From contig JAPXFQ010002103.1 of NCBI GenBank assembly GCA_028564705.1, positions 806,001-870,000 on the forward strand: a stretch of DNA of 64,000 nt. The letters are read 5' to 3'. Each line of letters opens with the position of its first letter. Positions within the stretch are counted from its first letter, which is position 1. Shown here one piece after another: positions 33,866 through 46,200 of the stretch. Under the pieces are notes generated by a model, which searched no databases, had not been told where the DNA came from, and worked only from the letters and a program-made list of their open reading frames with translations. Source of the DNA: Apricaphanius iberus. Taxonomy: Eukaryota; Chordata; Actinopteri; Cyprinodontiformes; Aphaniidae. A program made the position numbers and the translations under genes.

Positions 33866-34273
33866 AAAATAAAGGAAGCTTCATGCTTAGTTAATGTTTG
33901 ATCTTTTAGAGGTATCTACACTTTTTAATGTTTTCCTCTCCCATCGACATTTTAATCACAGTATGCTTTTCTTCTAAACAAGGTCTGCAGTGACCCATCT
34001 TAATGCATTCATCCCTAAATAATTGGGCATCCTAGTTCTTAACACAATGAACACTACACAGAATCAGCAGCATGCTTGTTATGACTGTTGCATTTATTAC
34101 TTACTACACTGAACAGTAAATGATTAAATGTACTATGTAGGAAAATGTTTACTGAAAAAGGTGATGGATTTGGCTAATAATATTGGAGACTTGTTGTTTT
34201 GAACACATTTATAGATGCAGCTCTAAGTAGCTTGTAGGCCCTGCTTCACGTATTGTGTTGTGTGATCTGTGAC
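33866..34273. other. Between LINE and pseudo-exon 13
   Basis: AT-rich, presumably residual intron of the optn-like copy. No coding match seen. Confidence 0.35.
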
Positions 34274-34760
34274 ATCCAGATGCTGAAGGGCGTCACGGTA
34301 ACAATGAACAACTTGTTTGTCCTAAGTGTGGGGAACATTTTCCAACTCCATCCGGATCCACCTCATGGATTGCGTCAACCAAACATCCATCTTGCTCTGC
34401 TTCGACCTCGACAGCGCCTCCTCCTTTCCAGCCTCTGAATTTCCACAGATTTCATTGTGGCAGATTGCTCTTTGCTCTTGAAAAAAATGATAATGCATGA
34501 TATCTATAAAAACGTTCCTAGAATGCTTTATTGATGAAGTATTTTGAGGTTTCCAGAAATTTAATATGAAGGCACATTTTATTTTGACTCAGCAAATTTC
34601 GATCAGGCCAAAACTGCATCTTGACCCGTTAAGATGCAGAATGCTCTGTGATGATTCTGCATATTATATGCTTTAAATTAAGTTTTGAAATGAAACAAAA
34701 TAAAACAATAATTGTTGTCTGAATTTTACTCTGGAAATTATGCTTTCATTCATTCATCAA
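34274..34760 (+). pseudogene. Decayed optineurin copy: last exon (zinc finger) and 3'UTR-like sequence
   Basis: GTGTGATCTGTGACATCCAG|ATGCTGAAGG mirrors the optn exon 13 acceptor GTGATCTGTCACCCATAG|GTGCTGAG. The exon then encodes CPKCGEHFP (optn CPKCSEILP), loses about 7 bases, and in another frame continues IRIHLMDCVN (optn IHIMDCIN). The C-x2-C and H-x3-C halves of the zinc finger are therefore in different frames. Downstream, GATTTCATTGTGGCAG and GAAGGCACATTTTATTTTGA resemble the optn 3'UTR at 23787 and 24366 in the same order. This ties the fragment to a genomic duplication and not to a retrocopy, since intron-side sequence is also shared. Confidence 0.85.
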
Positions 34761-35854
34761 TAGTCTTAACACTGCTGTACTCTGAAGAAACTTGAAGTTA
34801 ATTTGTGTTTCACTAGTGGTCAAGGCAGAAGGTCATGCGACGAAAAAGCACATTTCCATCAATATTATTGGAAGATGTTACAAAATAAAAGCTTTTTAAT
34901 TTTATTGTTATCTATACTAACGGATCTCACTGTTGGCTTGTATACAATATCCTACTTTTAAAATGTTTTTTACCAGAATACATACAACTCTGTAATATAA
35001 ATGTACTTTTTCACCATAAACCAGTCACAGCGATGTGCCCCTCGTAAGATTTTTGACAATGTAGTCAAAAGTATTGTTAAGAGTTGTTCAAAATCCTATG
35101 AACATTTTCATAATGCTACAGAAAGACCTGGAAATGAAACCCATAAGTAATCCAACGTAACTGACTGTACATAGTCACTGCTCAGGACTCCACTGCTAAA
35201 GCAAAGGTGTGTTGAAACTTATTTTAGTTTCCTCAAAAGGATGTGGACAGGCTAATGAAATACTGGGAGATTAAATGTGTTTCGGATTTGCATTTGGAAC
35301 TTGGAAACTCTGACTTCCATGTTGAAAGAAATCCATTGAAATGCCCCCCTTTAAGTCAAACTTCCCATTCAGAATGTATTTTTTCTTGTGCTTACTTCTA
35401 GTTTCAATATGGCCACTCATCATGTCGACAATAGTGGCTGTGGTGGAAACTTATTTTTAGTTGTTTTTTTTTTTACAAAGTATAGGGTATCTAAAAGTAA
35501 TATTGCATATAATCAGCAACTTAGGTGATTATGCTAACAGGAAGGTCTTTGACTGGAGTGTGATGTCAAATCCAGCTCTAAGTTCTGACTTCGGCGGTAA
35601 ATAGAACACACCATATATTTTGATCAGGCCAAAGCTGATTTCTTTGGATGCCATAATTTGTGTAAATCACTTTGGAAGGAAGGATGTTTCTGTGGATATT
35701 CCCTAGAACACGACGCCAAAAGCAAAGTTTGCAAGCAGGGGTGTCTGACAGTATAGGGTGGCAGAGTTCATGTAATTAAGAGGATGTGTGACAGCGTGGA
35801 GTTCCTGTCACAATGGCTCCGATTGATGATGTGCCCTGGCTGCTTGGCCACAGG
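34761..35854. other. Intergenic, nothing recognised
   Basis: AT-rich sequence with no supported element or exon. Confidence 0.35.
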
Positions 35855-35945
35855 GATATTTCTGTGTCTGAATGGTTAGCGTGCATGACTCTCAACCAGG
35901 AGTCATAGGATTGAATCCTGCCTGGGCCCTTATTGTGTACCTTGC
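35855..35945 (+). repeat. tRNA-derived SINE-like segment
   Basis: TGAATGGTTAGCGTGCATGA resembles an RNA polymerase III A box, and GGATTGAATCCTG, about 30 bases further on, matches a B box (GGTTCGAATCC consensus). No foldable tRNA acceptor stem is present, so it reads as a tRNA-derived SINE head and not a tRNA gene. Confidence 0.5.
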
Positions 35946-36559
35946 CACAGATGAATGTAAGGATGTTCCTTGTGTTAATCTGAAGATGAAATGAGTGAAG
36001 ATTTCAAGGTAACCCAACAGTTCAAAATGTTTAAGGGGACTTGAAGGTCAGAGAACGTAGAAAGGACCTTGGAAACCTGGAAAAAGTGGTTTACCCATCT
36101 ATAAATTGAATTCAAATGCCCCAACACAGGGTTTGATGTCATGATTAATCAATTATCCTTGATAGGATTTAACCTACTGACTTGTGTATTCTGGCAAAGA
36201 CAGGCCAATATTTATACACAAATGTGTGTACAAACTTGATTTGTGAAAAAGGCAGCGGTGGGGGTTGATAATAAATCACAGGTTTGTGTATGTTGTACAG
36301 CGGGGCATCTTGCGCTTTCAAAACTACCAGAAAAAATGTGAAAAACTAAATTAAAGAGTCTGTATGATTTGTTCCCTGTTAAGAGATTGTTGCAAGAAAA
36401 ACATTAAGATAATATAAAATATGTTGAAATTACTAAATTAAATATAAGAATTGACTTATCCAGCCATAGTAGAAAAGTCTGTGGTTTTTATCCCCCACTT
36501 TTACAAAATATTGCTCTCTAAAGGTCGATATTGATCAATTTAAAGTGTACAAAGAGCAA
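35946..36559. other. Intergenic, nothing recognised
   Basis: May include the SINE body. No ends were defined. Confidence 0.3.
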
Positions 36560-36720
36560 AGTGAGGATATTTTGCCTGGTCCTCACTTTGGGGCATTGTT
36601 AATGGGCTCTACTGGTTGGTTTTAGAGGTATGTGAGAATAAAGTTTTAGTTAGGGTTAGGAATAGATCGGTAATGGTTAGAGTAAGGAAAAGTGTCTTGG
36701 TTATAATACAGTAAAACACA
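36560..36720. repeat. Dispersed repeat with TTAGGG-like motifs, copy 2
   Basis: TTTTAGAGGTATGTGAGAAT, TTTTAGTTAGGGTTAGGAAT, AGATCGGTAATGGTTAGAGT match 19640-19720 in order. A CTCCCGTATT-rich segment follows (36735-36815). Confidence 0.65.
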
Positions 36721-38927
36721 GGATTCAAGACTCCCGTTTTGCCCGGGAAACTCCCGTATTTTACCTCTCTATAAAGCCGTCATCCCGTATTATTATCCCG
36801 TAAGTCTACCGTATTTCACTAAATGATCAAAAACAGAGACACAGAGAGGGAATATAACAGAAATGAATGGGTCTAAAGATGGAAAAAAAAGACTAAGAAG
36901 ACATGTAAATATCTGCAAAAACTGGACAGCCAATTTACTTTCATATGGAATAAAATAACGTAGATCAATGAAGGTCCTCACTACTTATATCAAAACAAAA
37001 GTGTGTGTGTGTGTGTGTAAATGTGTATTCATGTGGCCCGCCACTTTAACTGCCTACCGGTATTCTTCCTTTATTTGCTTCAATTGCCATTAGAGTATAC
37101 ATAACGAACAGATATTAGCATACAAATTATATATACTTTTTCAGTTGATGAATTGATCTAAATTGACAAATTGGTCTAAGCAAATTTCACCTACTTTTTA
37201 ATCAGGCAAACCCCTAGGCACCCTAAAGCTCTTTGACAACACAACAGGGTCCTTCGTTTAGCGCCAGTTTAGATTTCCCTCTCTGTGTGTTCAGAGCAAA
37301 GTTTAGTGGCTTCCGTGGATGAAATAAATTCCTGGTTGTCTGGTTTAGACAGAAAGCCGCTAATCATAGAAAACAAAGTTACATATTATGAAGTTTTGAT
37401 ATTTGGTTTAGTGTCGTCAGTGCAAACAGAGAACAGGACGCCGAGCAGCTACTAGAAACAGAGGTAAGTGTCGATTTATAGTTGGAGTTAGACTTGGATA
37501 GGTTTCTTTTTGGCATGTTTACATGTTTTATCTTTAGTTATTTAGCGTTTTTCTCCTGTGACGTCCAAGGAGAAAAATGTTGTTCATATTAGCTGGAAGC
37601 ATCTTTATATGGAAATAACTTAAAGCATATAAAATGTGAGCATTGCTTCACATTCTCTGCCTTCTCACGTTGAACCTTTAAAAGGTTTGATTCATTCTGC
37701 AACATCTAGGCTCAAACTCCCTCCGGTAGTTCAACCTTTCAGGGTGAGCCTTTCATTTATTTAAAATTATATTCGACTTTTAACAGAAATTCTTGACTGT
37801 TTAAAAAAACAGCAGAAATGTAAAATAACTTACTGAACATCCCCCAAGAGCGGAGCTTTCTTTTTTGTTGCCAGAGGTTTTTAATTCTCAGTGAAACCCA
37901 GACTCAAATCTATTGGATTAATATGAAATATGCATAAGCAGACTTTTCATAATATCAATGATCAAATGTATCTATAAAAATGAATTTATTAAAAACGTTA
38001 AAATAAACCAAGCAACTGATCTTATAACCTGGCTCTAGTACTACAGTGATATTGTTCCGTATAATAGTCTTCATACTTTTTATTTTTTACAGTTTCTTAC
38101 TTTGCTTTGCTACCACAATCTTTGCTGTTATTTATTAAAACAAAACCCAAGAAAATGATAAATGATACACCATTCTCTGGCTTCATTCAGTAGTATCTCT
38201 GGCTGAAAGAGAGGATTTTTTTAACGTTTGCTTTTAAAATAGATGTGACAACAAAACGGTTTTTGGTCTGCTGTTTTCAAAGCAGCAGAATGAAGGAAGG
38301 AAAACTCAAATCATAGCAAACTTGTCTTTGACTTTTTGAAATCTATCAAAACGGAAAAAACCTGACAAGTCACAGTAAACGTTTCATTTCAGAGAGAAAG
38401 AATTATGGGAGTAAAGGGTCAGTAGAGGCTACAGTAAATCAGCTGTGTAAAAAAACAGAAGTTTTATTTAGGTATTTCTGTCAAAATTTTTAAACATTGA
38501 TCTTACCTTCATGAAATTACAGCATTAATTAATCAGCAACACCTGAATTAAAACTAATGTTGTGCCAAGCCTGACCATTTACCTTCCACATGTTAGCTAA
38601 TGAAAATGTTAAATTTCTGCTAGATTTATTAATATAATTAATGCAAAAACTGGCATATCTTTTCGACGTTTCATATCATTTTAATTAGGACTGTAAGACA
38701 ATAAAGATCCAGCGTTACATTGTGATATTGCATGTCACAATATTCTATTAACATTCAACGGCAATTTATCTATATTTTTTTTCTAGAATTTGAATGGAAC
38801 CAGTAATGATAACAGTAATTTCTGTAGTAAAATTAAAAGTATTCACCTTCTTTGTTCCAGTAGATCAACTAAATCTAATAATAAAGGTGGCTTTTTTTAT
38901 TAATGCAAGGTCATTTTAACTGTATTT
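36721..38927. other. Intergenic, mostly unrecognised
   Basis: Contains a GT microsatellite at about 37001-37018. 37310-37410 has a weak LINE-like wording (AATTCCTGG then GAAGTTTTGATATTTGG in a KTEVLIFG-like context) that I cannot firm up. No exon recognised. Confidence 0.35.
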
Positions 38928-39940
38928 CACACTTTCAACAACAATGTAATTCAAGGTGCCTTACAAGATTCACCATTAATGAAACATATGATAAAAGCAT
39001 GCAAAGTAAAAACAGCAATTAAGGAGAAAACACCAAAGGCATAAACCATTAAAAGCAAATTAGAGAGCAATTAAACGTCATCATCGTTTACTGAGTTTTA
39101 AGTTTTGCTTTAAAGCAGCTCAGCGTTTCAGCAGCTCTGCAGTCATCAGGAAGTTTGTTCTAGATAAGGGGAGCATAGAAACTGAAAGCTGCTTCTCCAT
39201 GTTTGGTTCTGATTCTAGAGATGATTAGTGAACTACAGTTGAAGGACCTGATTGGTCTGTGGGGTTACTATAGCGACAACAAGTCTTTAACATACTTGGT
39301 GCTAAACCATTCAATGATTTATAAACTAGTAGGAGTATTTTAAAGTCAATTCTCTGAGCTACAGTGGAAGGACTTTAGAACTGGGGTGATGTGTTCTACT
39401 TTCCTGGTTCTAGTGAGGATACCAGCAGCAGCGTTCTGGATCAGCTGCAGCTGTCTGATTGACTTTTTAGGTAGACCTGTGAGGAAGTTGTTGTAGTAAT
39501 CAATCTGACTAAAAATGAACACATGGAGGAGTTCCCATTGCATCATCAGTCCTTTAATCCTAGAGATGTTCTTCAGGTGATAGAAGGCTGACCTTGTTAT
39601 TGGCTTTATGTGACCCTGGAGGTTCAGGTCTGAGTCCATTATTACACCCAGATTTCTGGCCTGATTAGTAATTTCGAATTGTATTAACCAAAGCTTTGTG
39701 CTGATCGCTCCTCTTTGGTTCCAAAAACAGCTACTTCAGGTTTGTTTTGGTTCACCTGGAGAAAGTTATGCAACATCCAGTCGTTGATTTGTTCAATGCA
39801 TTCATTTAGGATCTGGATGGGATCAAAGTCACCTGGTGACATTGTAATGCAAAGATGAGTATCATCTGCATTGTCTTGGTAACTAATCTTATTGTCTGTT
39901 ATAATCTGGGTTAGTGGGAGCATGGAGAAAAACGCCTGGG
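38928..39940 (-). mobile_element. L2/CR1-type LINE 3' fragment
   Basis: Minus-strand translation gives [48 protein letters not shown] and IDYYNNFLTGLPKK, nearly the same blocks as the plus-strand LINE at 32750-33140. The 3' end (CAACAATGTAATTCAAGGTGCC at 38940, read in reverse) also matches. Only the last kilobase is present, and the usual Y-A-D-D box reads NADD in this copy. Confidence 0.85.
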
Positions 39941-40274
39941 CAAAAAATCATCTGAATTAATTAATTAGAATTTTTTTTGTTGTGGGGGATTTTGGGAAAA
40001 ATTAAATTGAGTTTTTAGGTAATGGCCCGTTTTTTGTTCTCTGAAGAATAGCAGAATTAGTATGGGTTTGCTGCGACAGACGTATAGCAAGAGACCCGAC
40101 TTAAATCAGCTTTTAAAAGTCACAATTTATAGTCTTACGTATAGTATCACAGTATATATTATCCCCTCTCATATCAGCAGATTCTTGCCAATACACATCC
40201 TTAATTTTAAGTAACATTTTTCTTTTTTATGTCAGATTTCCCATCTGATATCCGCTCCAGGCACGAGCTCCAAA
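39941..40274 (+). promoter_or_regulatory. mcm10: mcm10 5' flank and leader
   Basis: The region immediately before the mcm10 start codon should hold the promoter and 5'UTR. A stretch of CTGATATCCGCTCCAGGCAC precedes the ATG. No TATA box or CpG block stands out, so the transcription start is undefined. Confidence 0.35.
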
Positions 40275-43200
40275 ATGGACAGTAAGTATAATGCATTTTA
40301 AGGCATATTTGGGTAAATATTTTCAGTACCTGAAAATATGATGGTCCCCCCCTATTTAGGTGATGATGACCTGGACATTCTGACGGCGCTCCTGGACGAG
40401 AGCGAGGATGGCGGCGAAGTACGAGGCGGTCAAGAGCAGGCAGACGATTTGGACGGGCTGTTTGACGAGGACGATGAGGAAGAATACAAAGAGGGCGGCG
40501 AGGGCACAGCATCGGAACTCTTCGGGGATGTCGACGACATTAAAGACGAGGAGGAGGCGACAGGAAGAGCAGGCGAGGAAGAAGACCCGGATGACGTGAA
40601 CAGGTCCAAAGAGGATCTACAAGGTATCCATGTGCAGCAGTACACACTTAGATCTAGGTTTGGTTTATTCTCCAGGGAATCTTGCTTTGTTAAAGCATCC
40701 ATGTGTTTTTTTTCTCTCTAGAGGAATTGAGGCGGATGCAGCAACAGATGCAGAAGCTGCAGCAGCAGCTGGAGGCGAGCCAGAACAGTTCAGCTCCTCC
40801 ATCTGCAGGCAGCTCCACGTCTCCCAAGCCAACAACGACCAAACTGAGCCAGGCTAAACCTCATCTACAAGCAGGTAAACCTGTTTTTCACCAGTTCAGC
40901 CCAGCGCCACCTCTCTGCTGCTTTGTTGGCAGTAAAAAGATCACCATGGCTTGGAATCTTTTATTGATTTGAAAGTTTTAGGTTTGAGTGAACTTCATGT
41001 ATTTATAAAAAACAAGAGCTCGGAGCAAAGCTTTCAGAAATGTCCAGCCTCATCAAAAACGCAATGAAACGGCGGAATGTTCACGCGAGTTTCTTTCCTG
41101 CTGCAGCAACGTCTTCATCCCCTCCAGTCAGAGGAGGGAGCTCAAAGCTGCAGGAATCCTCCGACTTCCTGTCTCAGCTCAGCAACGCCGACTCCTTCAA
41201 ACGCAAACCAAGAATGGCTCACCAAGCCAAAGCGTCCCCAGCAGGTAAAACCTCAATAACTTTGATTCTGTCAGCTCCGGGAATCGAGGCTGTCTTTACA
41301 TTTTCAGTTCTGTTTTCAGAGGATAGGAGACCACTGGTGGAGGTGAAGATCAGCAGCTCCTTCCGACCACTAGAGAGCGCCAGCGAGCCCTCGGATCCCT
41401 CCCACAGCCGGACTGCACCGCCCTGTCGGCCTACAACAGCTCCTCAGCCTCCTGTTCCTAAAGACGTGGATGTGGAGAAGTACTCAGGACTGCGCCTCAG
41501 GTCGGATCCTGTGGGAATGTTGATGGTTCGTGTTGCTGTCGAGAACTTCAGTCTGAACCGGTTCTTCTTCTTCTTCACACGTTAGGAAGCCGCTGGTTTC
41601 CTCCAGCGAGATGGATCGAAAGATGGCCGACCGGCAGCTGATCCGACTCTCCCAGGTGCCGGAGCGGCTGAAGAGAGAGAAGCTGGAGGACAGCGACTGG
41701 GTGACGTTTGGGGTGCTGGTCAACAAAGCCACACCCCAGAGCAGCAGCAGCGTACGTTGTGATCCTGCCAGGTGTCGCCATGGTGCCTTTTAAGATCTAG
41801 TTTATACTTCTCTGTCAGCAAGTTCGCACTCAAACACACACGTACTGACGGAGAAGTTTCCCTTTATACTTCACAGTCTGTGCCAATTAGGGCTGGGCAA
41901 TTAATCAGTTAATTCAATTTTCTTTTTATGAAGATTTCATTTTTGAAAAATCACAAAAAAAAGTTGTTCTTTTTTTTTTGCCTATGTTAAAGTTAACGGT
42001 TACCATCAACGATACTTAAAATGTGTAAACTCTTGCAATAATTGTTTATTTTTCACTTGAAACCTAGTTCTGTGGTCATTTTTATAAATATTTTATCTGA
42101 TTTACATCTGATTTTATTCGTCAGCCATATCACCCAGGCCTAGTGTCATTGTTGCTAAGCAGGGGGGACAGACCTTTTCTGGTGAGTCTGCCTACCATTG
42201 CAGTGACTTCCATTAAAGGAGCAATGGCCGACAGAGTAAGTTTAGATTAAGCTGTAAAGCTTTTTACTAGAAGTGCAGCTCATTAAATCCTCTAAAAACA
42301 CATGGAAACAAACACAGCAGCCTTTTTTTGTTGTTTCTCTACACTTCCTGGTTTTCAAAATACCAGATTAGACAAACTGGCTTTTCAGTATAAAGCAAGT
42401 AGTACCCAGACGCTGCATTAACTACTGAGTAGATCAACTATAGAGCAACGTTCTGGTGAATATGATCTGTGGTTGACCAATCACAGACGCATGCTCTCTG
42501 TTGTGTTTGACAGATAGAAATTGGGCTGTCCTCCATCTTTGTTTGGCCTAGTGACAGAGAGCCCTTGTGTCGACGTATAATGGCGCTGGATGTCTCCCGA
42601 CCTCCACAGACGTAGAATAATCAACTAGGCCTTAGAACTATGGCTTTAAGTCCTTTTCTCTGCAGGGTAAAACCTTCAGCCTCTGGAAGCTAAACGACCT
42701 CCACAACCTGGATGTGTGTGTGTCTCTGCTGCTGTTCGGGGAGGTCCACAAGGAGCACTGGAAGACAGAGCCAGGCTCGGTCATAGGACTCCTGAACCCT
42801 AACCCCATGAAGCAGAGGGATGGATATGATGGGGTGAGTTTAACCAGAACCTGTCCCATAATTATTGGGCCAACTCTGGCTTGGCCGTAGCTTCCTCCCA
42901 TCCTGATGGACCCTTTGCTGGTAACACCTTGACTGTGCCGCAGGTCAGTCTGACAGTCGATCACCCTCAGAAAGTGCTGCTGATGGGGGAAGCTCTGGAC
43001 TTTGGGACCTGTAAGGCGGTGAAGAAAAGTGGAGAGCCCTGCTCTCAGATCGTTAACATGGTAGGTCTATCATTTATCCCATCTGAAAATTCCAATCTCA
43101 CCCATTTCTTATCACACTCACAACCTGGACTCCTACACAGTATGAATGCCAGTACTGCCAGTACCACGTGAAAGCCCAGTACAAGAAGATGAGCTCGAAG

Positions 43201-46200
43201 AGGTCCGAGCTACAGTCGGCGTTCTCCGGGAAAGCCCCCAACCGGGTGAAGGGAAACGGGAAGGGAAGCGGTCTGAGGGAGCGGCTGTGTCAGGACGGAT
43301 TTTACTACGGAGGCGTTTCCTCTGCTGCCTGCGCCGCCTCCCTGTGAGTGATACTGAAACTATGGTGTATGTCTGTCACTGCAAAGCATTTTCAGAAAGA
43401 CTCTACTTAGCTCAGGCTTAGTGTATTCTACTGGGAAGGTACATGTTAGATCAACACAAAGTAGAACATGCAATAGGGCAAAAAAGTATTCAGTCAGCCA
43501 CCAGTTGTGCAAGTTCTCCCACTTAAAAAGAGGAAGGATACAGACGTGGACAAAATTGTTGGTACCCTTCATTAAAGAAAAGAAAAACTCATAATGGTCA
43601 CAGAAATAACTTTAATCTGACAAAAGTAATAATAAATAAAAATTATATAAATGTTGACCAATGAAAGTCAGACATTGCTTTTCATCCATGCTTCAACAGA
43701 ATTATTTAAAAAATAAATGCATGAAACAGGCCTGGACAAAAATGATGGTACCCCTAGAAAAGAATGAAAATAATGTGACCAAAGGGACATGTTAATCCAA
43801 GGTATGTCCACTAATCAGCATCCTAGGTGTCTACAATCCTGTAATCACTCAGTGGGCCTATATATAGGACTCCAGGTAGTCACTGTGTTGTTTGGTGACG
43901 TGGTGTGTACCACACTCAATATAAACCAGAGGAAGCAAAGGAAAGAGTTGTCTCAGGAGATGAGAAAGAAAATCATAGACAAGCATGTTAACTGTAAAGG
44001 CTATAAGACCATCTCCAAGCAGCTAGATGTTTCTGTGACTACAGCTGCACATGTCATTCAGTAATGTACGATCCATGGGACTGTAGCCAACCTCCCTGGA
44101 CGTGGCTGCAGGAGGAAAATTGATGACAGATCAAAGAGACGGATAATCCAAATGGTAACAAAAGAGCCTAGAAAGACTTCAAAATAGATCCAAGCTGAAC
44201 TTTATGCTCAAGGAACATCAGTGTCAGATCGGAACATCCTTCGCTGTTTGAGCCAGAGGACAAATCATAAAAAAAAAACAGACTGGAGTATGCCAAACTA
44301 CATGCTGACGAGCCACAAAGCTTCTGGGAGAATGTCCTGTGGACAGATGAGACAAAAATTTTACTTTTTGCCAAGGCACATCAGCTCTATGTTCACAGAC
44401 GGAAAAATGAAGCATATCTAGAAAAGAACACGGTCCCTACTGTGAAACATGGGGGAGGCTCGGTTATGTTCTGGGGCTGATTTGCTGCATCTGACACAGG
44501 GTGTCTTGAATCTGTGCAGGGTACAATGAAATCTCAAGACTATCAGGGGATTCTAGAGAGAAATGTGCTGGCCAGTGTCAGAAAGCATGGTCTCAGTCGC
44601 AGGTCACGGGTCTTACAACAGGAAAATGACCCAAAACACACAGCTAAAAACACCCAAGAAGGGCTAAGAGGAAAACACTGGCCTTCTATGAGCCCTGATC
44701 TCAATCCTATTGAGCATCTTTGGAAGGAGCTGAAACGTGCTGTCTGGAAAAGGCGCCCTTCAAACCGGAAACAACTAGAACAGTTTGCTCATGAGGAGTG
44801 GGCCAAAATACCTGCTGAGAGGTGCAGAAGTCTCATTGACAGTTACAGGAATCATTTGATTGCAGTGATTGCCTCAAAAGGTTGTGCAACCAAATATTAA
44901 GTTGTGGGTACCATCATTTTTGTCCAGGCCTGTTTCATGCATTTATTTTTTAAATAATTCCGTTGAAGCATGGATGAAAAGCAATGTCTGACTTTCATTG
45001 GTCAACATTTATATAATTTTTATTTATTATTACTTTTGTCAGATTAAAGTTATTTCTGTGACCATTATGAGTTTTTCTTTGATTTAATGAAGGGTACCAA
45101 CAATTTTGTCCACGTCTGTGTATAGCTATATGTCAACTATGAGAGAGAACATGAGAAAAGAAAATCCCGAAAATCACATGGCCTGCTTTGTAAAGAATTT
45201 ATTTGCAAATTATTGCAATAACAATTATTTATCACCTACAAAGAAGCCAGATTTCCGTCTACTTTTGTAAGATGCTCCACTGTCCTCCACTCGTTACTTG
45301 TAGTAATAGCTCCTGTTTGAACTGGTTACCAGTATAAAAAACACCTGTCCACCAACTCAAACGGTCACACCTCAAACTCCACTATAGACCAAAGAGCTGT
45401 CAAATAACACCAGAAACAAACTTTTAGACCTGCACCAGACTGGGAAGATTGAATCTGCAATAGGTAAGCTCCTTGGTGTGAAGAAATCAACTGTGGGAGA
45501 AATGATTAGTAAATCAAAAACGTACAAGAGCACTGATAATCTCCCTCCATCTGGGCTCCACCAAGATCTCACCCTGTGGGGTCAAAATGATCACAAGAAC
45601 GGGGAGCAACAATCCCAGAACCACATGGGGGGACCTGGTGAATGACCTGCAGAGAGCTGGGACCAAAGTAACAAAGGCTACCATCAGTAACACACTAAGC
45701 CGCCTGCAGCGCCAGACATGTCCCCCTGCTTAAGCCAGTACACGTCCAGGCCCATCTGAAGTTTGCTAGAAAGCATCTGGTTGATTCGGAAGAAGATTGG
45801 GAGAATGTCAAATAGTTAGATGAAACTAAAATAGAAGGTTTTGGTAAAAACTCTTCTTGTCGTGTTTGGAGGAGAAATAATGCTCAGTTACATCCAAAGA
45901 GCACCATATCTACTGTGAAGCATGGGGGTGGAAGCATCATGCTTTGTTTTTCTGCAAAAGGACCAGGACGGCGGTTCCGTGTAAAAGAAAGAATGAATGG
46001 GGCCATGTTAGAGTGAAAACCTCCTTCCATCAGTGAGAGCATTGAGGAGGTAATGTGGCTGGGTCTTTCAGCATGACAATGATCCCAAACACACTTTCTG
46101 GGTAACGAAGGAGTAGCTTCCTAAGAAGCATTTCAACATCCTGGAGTGGCCTAGCCAGTCTCCAGATTTCAACCCCACAGAAAATCTTCGGAGGCAGGTG

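Noticed and set aside
38928..39940. Possible second intact RT gene
   Set aside because: Only the last kilobase of an L2-like LINE in two broken frames; no endonuclease or RT motifs A and B.
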